A DNA stretch of 64,000 nucleotides from Evansella cellulosilytica DSM 2522 (GTDB lineage Bacteria > Bacillota > Bacilli > Bacillales > Salisediminibacteriaceae). The DNA lies in the NCBI RefSeq assembly GCF_000177235.2, contig NC_014829.1, forward strand, positions 1,364,001-1,428,000. Direction: 5' to 3'. The translations under genes and the position numbers were made by a program. This document shows positions 62,301-64,000 of this stretch, piece after piece. The notes below the pieces were generated by a model. It made no database searches and was not told the origin of the DNA. It saw only the letters and a program-made list of their open reading frames with translations. How positions within the stretch are numbered: position 1 is the first letter of the stretch; every line of letters starts with the position of its first letter.

Positions 62301-62375
62301 ATGGATAAGTATGTTTTAAAAGAAGCTGCTATAAAATTTAATGTGGATGTGTCTTCGTTTAGATTAATTGGATAA
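62301..62375 (+). pseudogene. N-terminal remnant of an aminoglycoside-phosphotransferase-like gene
   Basis: A good ribosome site (AAAGGAGG) and ATG 62301 lead into 24 codons (MDKYVLKEAAIKFNVDVS SFRLIG) that resemble the start of small APH/choline-kinase-type phosphotransferases. The frame stops exactly where a truncated REP element begins. The rest of the gene is gone. Confidence 0.45.
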
Positions 62376-62397
62376 GAGGGACGGTTCTCGTTCGCCA
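62376..62397. repeat. REP-like half palindrome, class II
   Basis: GAGGGACGGTTCTCGTTCGCC followed by AATTTTTTA. Only the left arm is left. The stretch from here to the T-box (about 62590) shows no gene. Confidence 0.65.
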
Positions 62398-62589
62398 ATT
62401 TTTTAATAACCAATGGCTGATATGTTTCATGGTACAAGACATACTCCTATTATCTACGGGACAGTTTTCGAAATGCACGAACACTAAGCAAATCAAATGA
62501 ATTAATTCTTCATGTCACTGTTTTTTCTATAGTTGTTGAGATTCACTTAACAATCTGATATATTCATTTATAAATAAATACACATTAAT

Positions 62590-62816
62590 CAATGAAGTGA
62601 CCAAGTAAATAAGAATTGTGAGACAGAAAATATAGCGTTTGCTGAGAGCTATATCACCTCTTCTTATTGAACCCTACCACAGAGATGTTAGTTAAAACTA
62701 ACCGAGTAGTTTCGTTACAAACGTTTAGAGGACATAGTATTTTTTATGTCGAACTAAGGTGGTACCACGTCTATTAGCATAAAGACGTCCTTTTTGGACT
62801 CTTTATGCTTTTTTTA
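62590..62816 (+). ncRNA. T-box leader of proS
   Basis: T-box sequence AAGGTGGTACCACG (62756-62769) and terminator GCATAAAGACGTCC/GGACTCTTTATGC plus T8 (62777-62816). Stem I has the AATAAGAA/TTCTTATT helix (62608-62615 with 62661-62668) and GCGTTTGCTGAGAGCT. Directly 3' of the helix is GAACCCTACC; the specifier reads CCT (62673-62675), a proline codon, followed by A as usual. Uncharged tRNA-Pro should prevent termination and raise proS expression. Confidence 0.9.
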
Positions 62817-62824
62817 ATAAGTTT

Positions 62825-62956
62825 GCTGTGGAAATGATACCATGCGTAGCAGGACATCACTCACTACTACTTTAAAGAGAGGTGGCATCATTTCTACACC
62901 ACTTCTAAGAAAAAACAAAAAACGAGTTTCACCAATCTCGTTTTTTGTTTTTCTTA
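62825..62956 (+). ncRNA. Candidate structured RNA element, copy B
   Basis: Second copy of the element at 925-1064. GTGGAAATGATACCATGCG and GGTGGCATCATTTCTACACC form the outer hairpin around ACTCACTACTAC. The following stem AAGAAAAAACAAAAAACGAG pairs with CTCGTTTTTTGTTTTTCTT, a second terminator after that of the T-box. Compared with copy A, base changes occur on both sides of the stems and keep pairing, e.g. in the terminator stem. It ends 39 bp before the proS start, so proS mRNA must pass two attenuators. Confidence 0.55.
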
Positions 62957-62994
62957 TCATCATTAACTCAATTATTAAGGGAGGATCCGCCTTC

Positions 62995-64000
62995 ATGTCT
63001 CAAAAAAGAGAAGATTTTTCAAAATGGTATATTGATACGATTCAAAAAGCAGATTTATTGGATTACACGCCAGTCCGCGGTTGTATTGCATTTAAGCCGG
63101 ATGGCTATGAATTATGGGAACATATTAAAGAGGAGATGGATAGCCGCTTTAAAGAAACTGGTCACCGCAATGCTTACTTTCCGATGCTAATACCAGAGAC
63201 TTTCTTCCAAAAGGAAAAAGATCATATTGAAGGATTCTCACCAGAGCTTCCTTGGGTAACGGAAGCTGCAGGAGAAAAGCTAGAAGAACGTTTAGCACTC
63301 CGTCCAACTTCAGAAACAATGATTGGACATTTGTATTCAAAGTGGATTAAAAGTTATCGGGACCTTCCTGTTTTAATTAATCAATGGGCAAATGTATTCC
63401 GTTGGGAAAAGAAAACTCTTCCTTTCATTCGTACGTCTGAGTTTTTATGGCAAGAAGGTCACACTGCTCATGTGGATGAAGAAGATGCACGTAAGGAAAC
63501 AATGCAAATGCTTAATATTTATAAAGAAGTCGTAGAAGGATTACTAGCCATTCCAGTCTATGATGGGGAAAAAACACCATCTGAGCGCTTTGCTGGTGCG
63601 GTGGATACTTATTCCATTGAAGCGATGATGAAAGATGGAAAAGCTGTGCAAGCAGGGACATCGCACTACCTTGGTACAAAATTTGCGGAAGCATTCGATA
63701 TAAAATATTTAACTAGAGAAAATAAACATGAAAATGTGCATACGACCTCTTGGGGAACATCGACACGTTTAATCGGTTCGGTTATTATGGTGCATGGTGA
63801 CGAACAAGGACTTGTTTTACCTCCAAGAATTGCGCCGACTCAAGTGGTGTTGATTCCAGTTGGTCCATGGAAGAAGAACCCAGCAATAATTGATAAGTTG
63901 GATGAAATATTTGTCGCTCTAAAAGTGAAAGGAATTCGAGTACGACTTGATGATTCTGACCAATCACCAGGTTATAAATTCAATGAATGGGAGTTAAAAG
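62995..64000 (+). CDS. proS: Prolyl-tRNA synthetase, ProS type 3 (3' end outside window)
   Basis: 335 residues visible from ATG 62995 (AAGGGAGGATC ahead). MSQKREDFSKWYIDTIQKAD then DYTPVRGCIAFKPDGYELWE is the start of the archaeal/eukaryal-like ProS (type 3). Class II synthetase motif 2 appears in FRWEKKTLPFIRTSEFLWQEGHTA, and AGTSHYLGTKFAEAFDI follows. The anticodon domain starts near QVVLIPVGPWKK. It charges tRNA-Pro. The long bacterial editing insertion is absent, as expected for this type. Many Bacilli have this enzyme as a second ProS under T-box control. Confidence 0.93.
   Translation, partial: MSQKREDFSKWYIDTIQKADLLDYTPVRGCIAFKPDGYELWEHIKEEMDSRFKETGHRNAYFPMLIPETFFQKEKDHIEGFSPELPWVTEAAGEKLEERLALRPTSETMIGHLYSKWIKSYRDLPVLINQWANVFRWEKKTLPFIRTSEFLWQEGHTAHVDEEDARKETMQMLNIYKEVVEGLLAIPVYDGEKTPSERFAGAVDTYSIEAMMKDGKAVQAGTSHYLGTKFAEAFDIKYLTRENKHENVHTTSWGTSTRLIGSVIMVHGDEQGLVLPPRIAPTQVVLIPVGPWKKNPAIIDKLDEIFVALKVKGIRVRLDDSDQSPGYKFNEWELK

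Overview
The window looks like chromosomal DNA of a low-GC, endospore-former-type Bacillaceae. The codon use is AT-rich, ribosome binding sites are strong AGGAGG-type, many starts are TTG or GTG, lipoproteins are common, regulators include AraR, PucR and a YesN-type protein, and T-box leaders and Bacillus-style cre sites are present. The species cannot be named from sequence alone; the mix recalls soil or alkaliphilic Bacillus relatives. No rRNA, tRNA, CRISPR array or replication origin was seen.

Layout. (1) 1-9024: an oligosaccharide utilisation locus: end of a YesN-type regulator, an LplB/LplC/LplA-type ABC importer, a YicI-type alpha-xylosidase (GH31), a small lipoprotein and a YesL-type membrane protein. 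A cre site and a structured hairpin element precede it. (2) 9025-14424: a chemoreceptor, a CstA-type transporter and a ferritin, separated by dense palindromic repeats and MITEs. (3) 14425-24042: a complete L-arabinose regulon: ChvE/GguA/GguB-type ABC importer, araD, araB, araA and araR, with AraR-like operators and a cre. (4) 24168-27527: an ECF sigma factor, a membrane protein and an ABC exporter, arranged like sigY-yxlCDEFG. (5) 27597-35044: small accessory genes, including a HIT/PP2C-like pair behind a T-box and a lipoprotein gene split by a MITE. (6) 35389-47749: a long catabolic cluster built around a cyanurate hydrolase/barbiturase-family enzyme, a cytosine-deaminase-like amidohydrolase, a THI5-type ABC importer, a biuret/ureidoacrylate-type cysteine hydrolase, a PucR regulator, an amidase, a FAH-family enzyme, a gamma-glutamyltransferase and paired half-size chromate-type transporters. 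It is probably a nitrogen-salvage pathway for an N-heterocycle. (7) 48073-62169: a patchwork of small enzymes (methyltransferases, PhzF, VOC, DinB, ABM, histidine phosphatase), an intact IS3/IS150-type element and an alpha/beta-hydrolase fused to a SARP-like regulator. (8) 62170-64000: a T-box leader, a second copy of the structured hairpin element, and proS running off the end.

Two things tie the window together. First, a family of palindromes with GGGACGGTTCT arms lies a few bases after stop codons and probably acts as bidirectional terminators. Second, these palindromes are targets for other elements: a 350-bp MITE has landed in three of them (8-bp target duplications visible at two), and the IS3-type element has landed in another (3-bp duplication). 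The most promising new biology is the ring-opening amidohydrolase cluster, whose key enzyme lacks several residues usually conserved in its family, and the two-copy structured RNA-like element that stands just upstream of the sugar operon and of proS.
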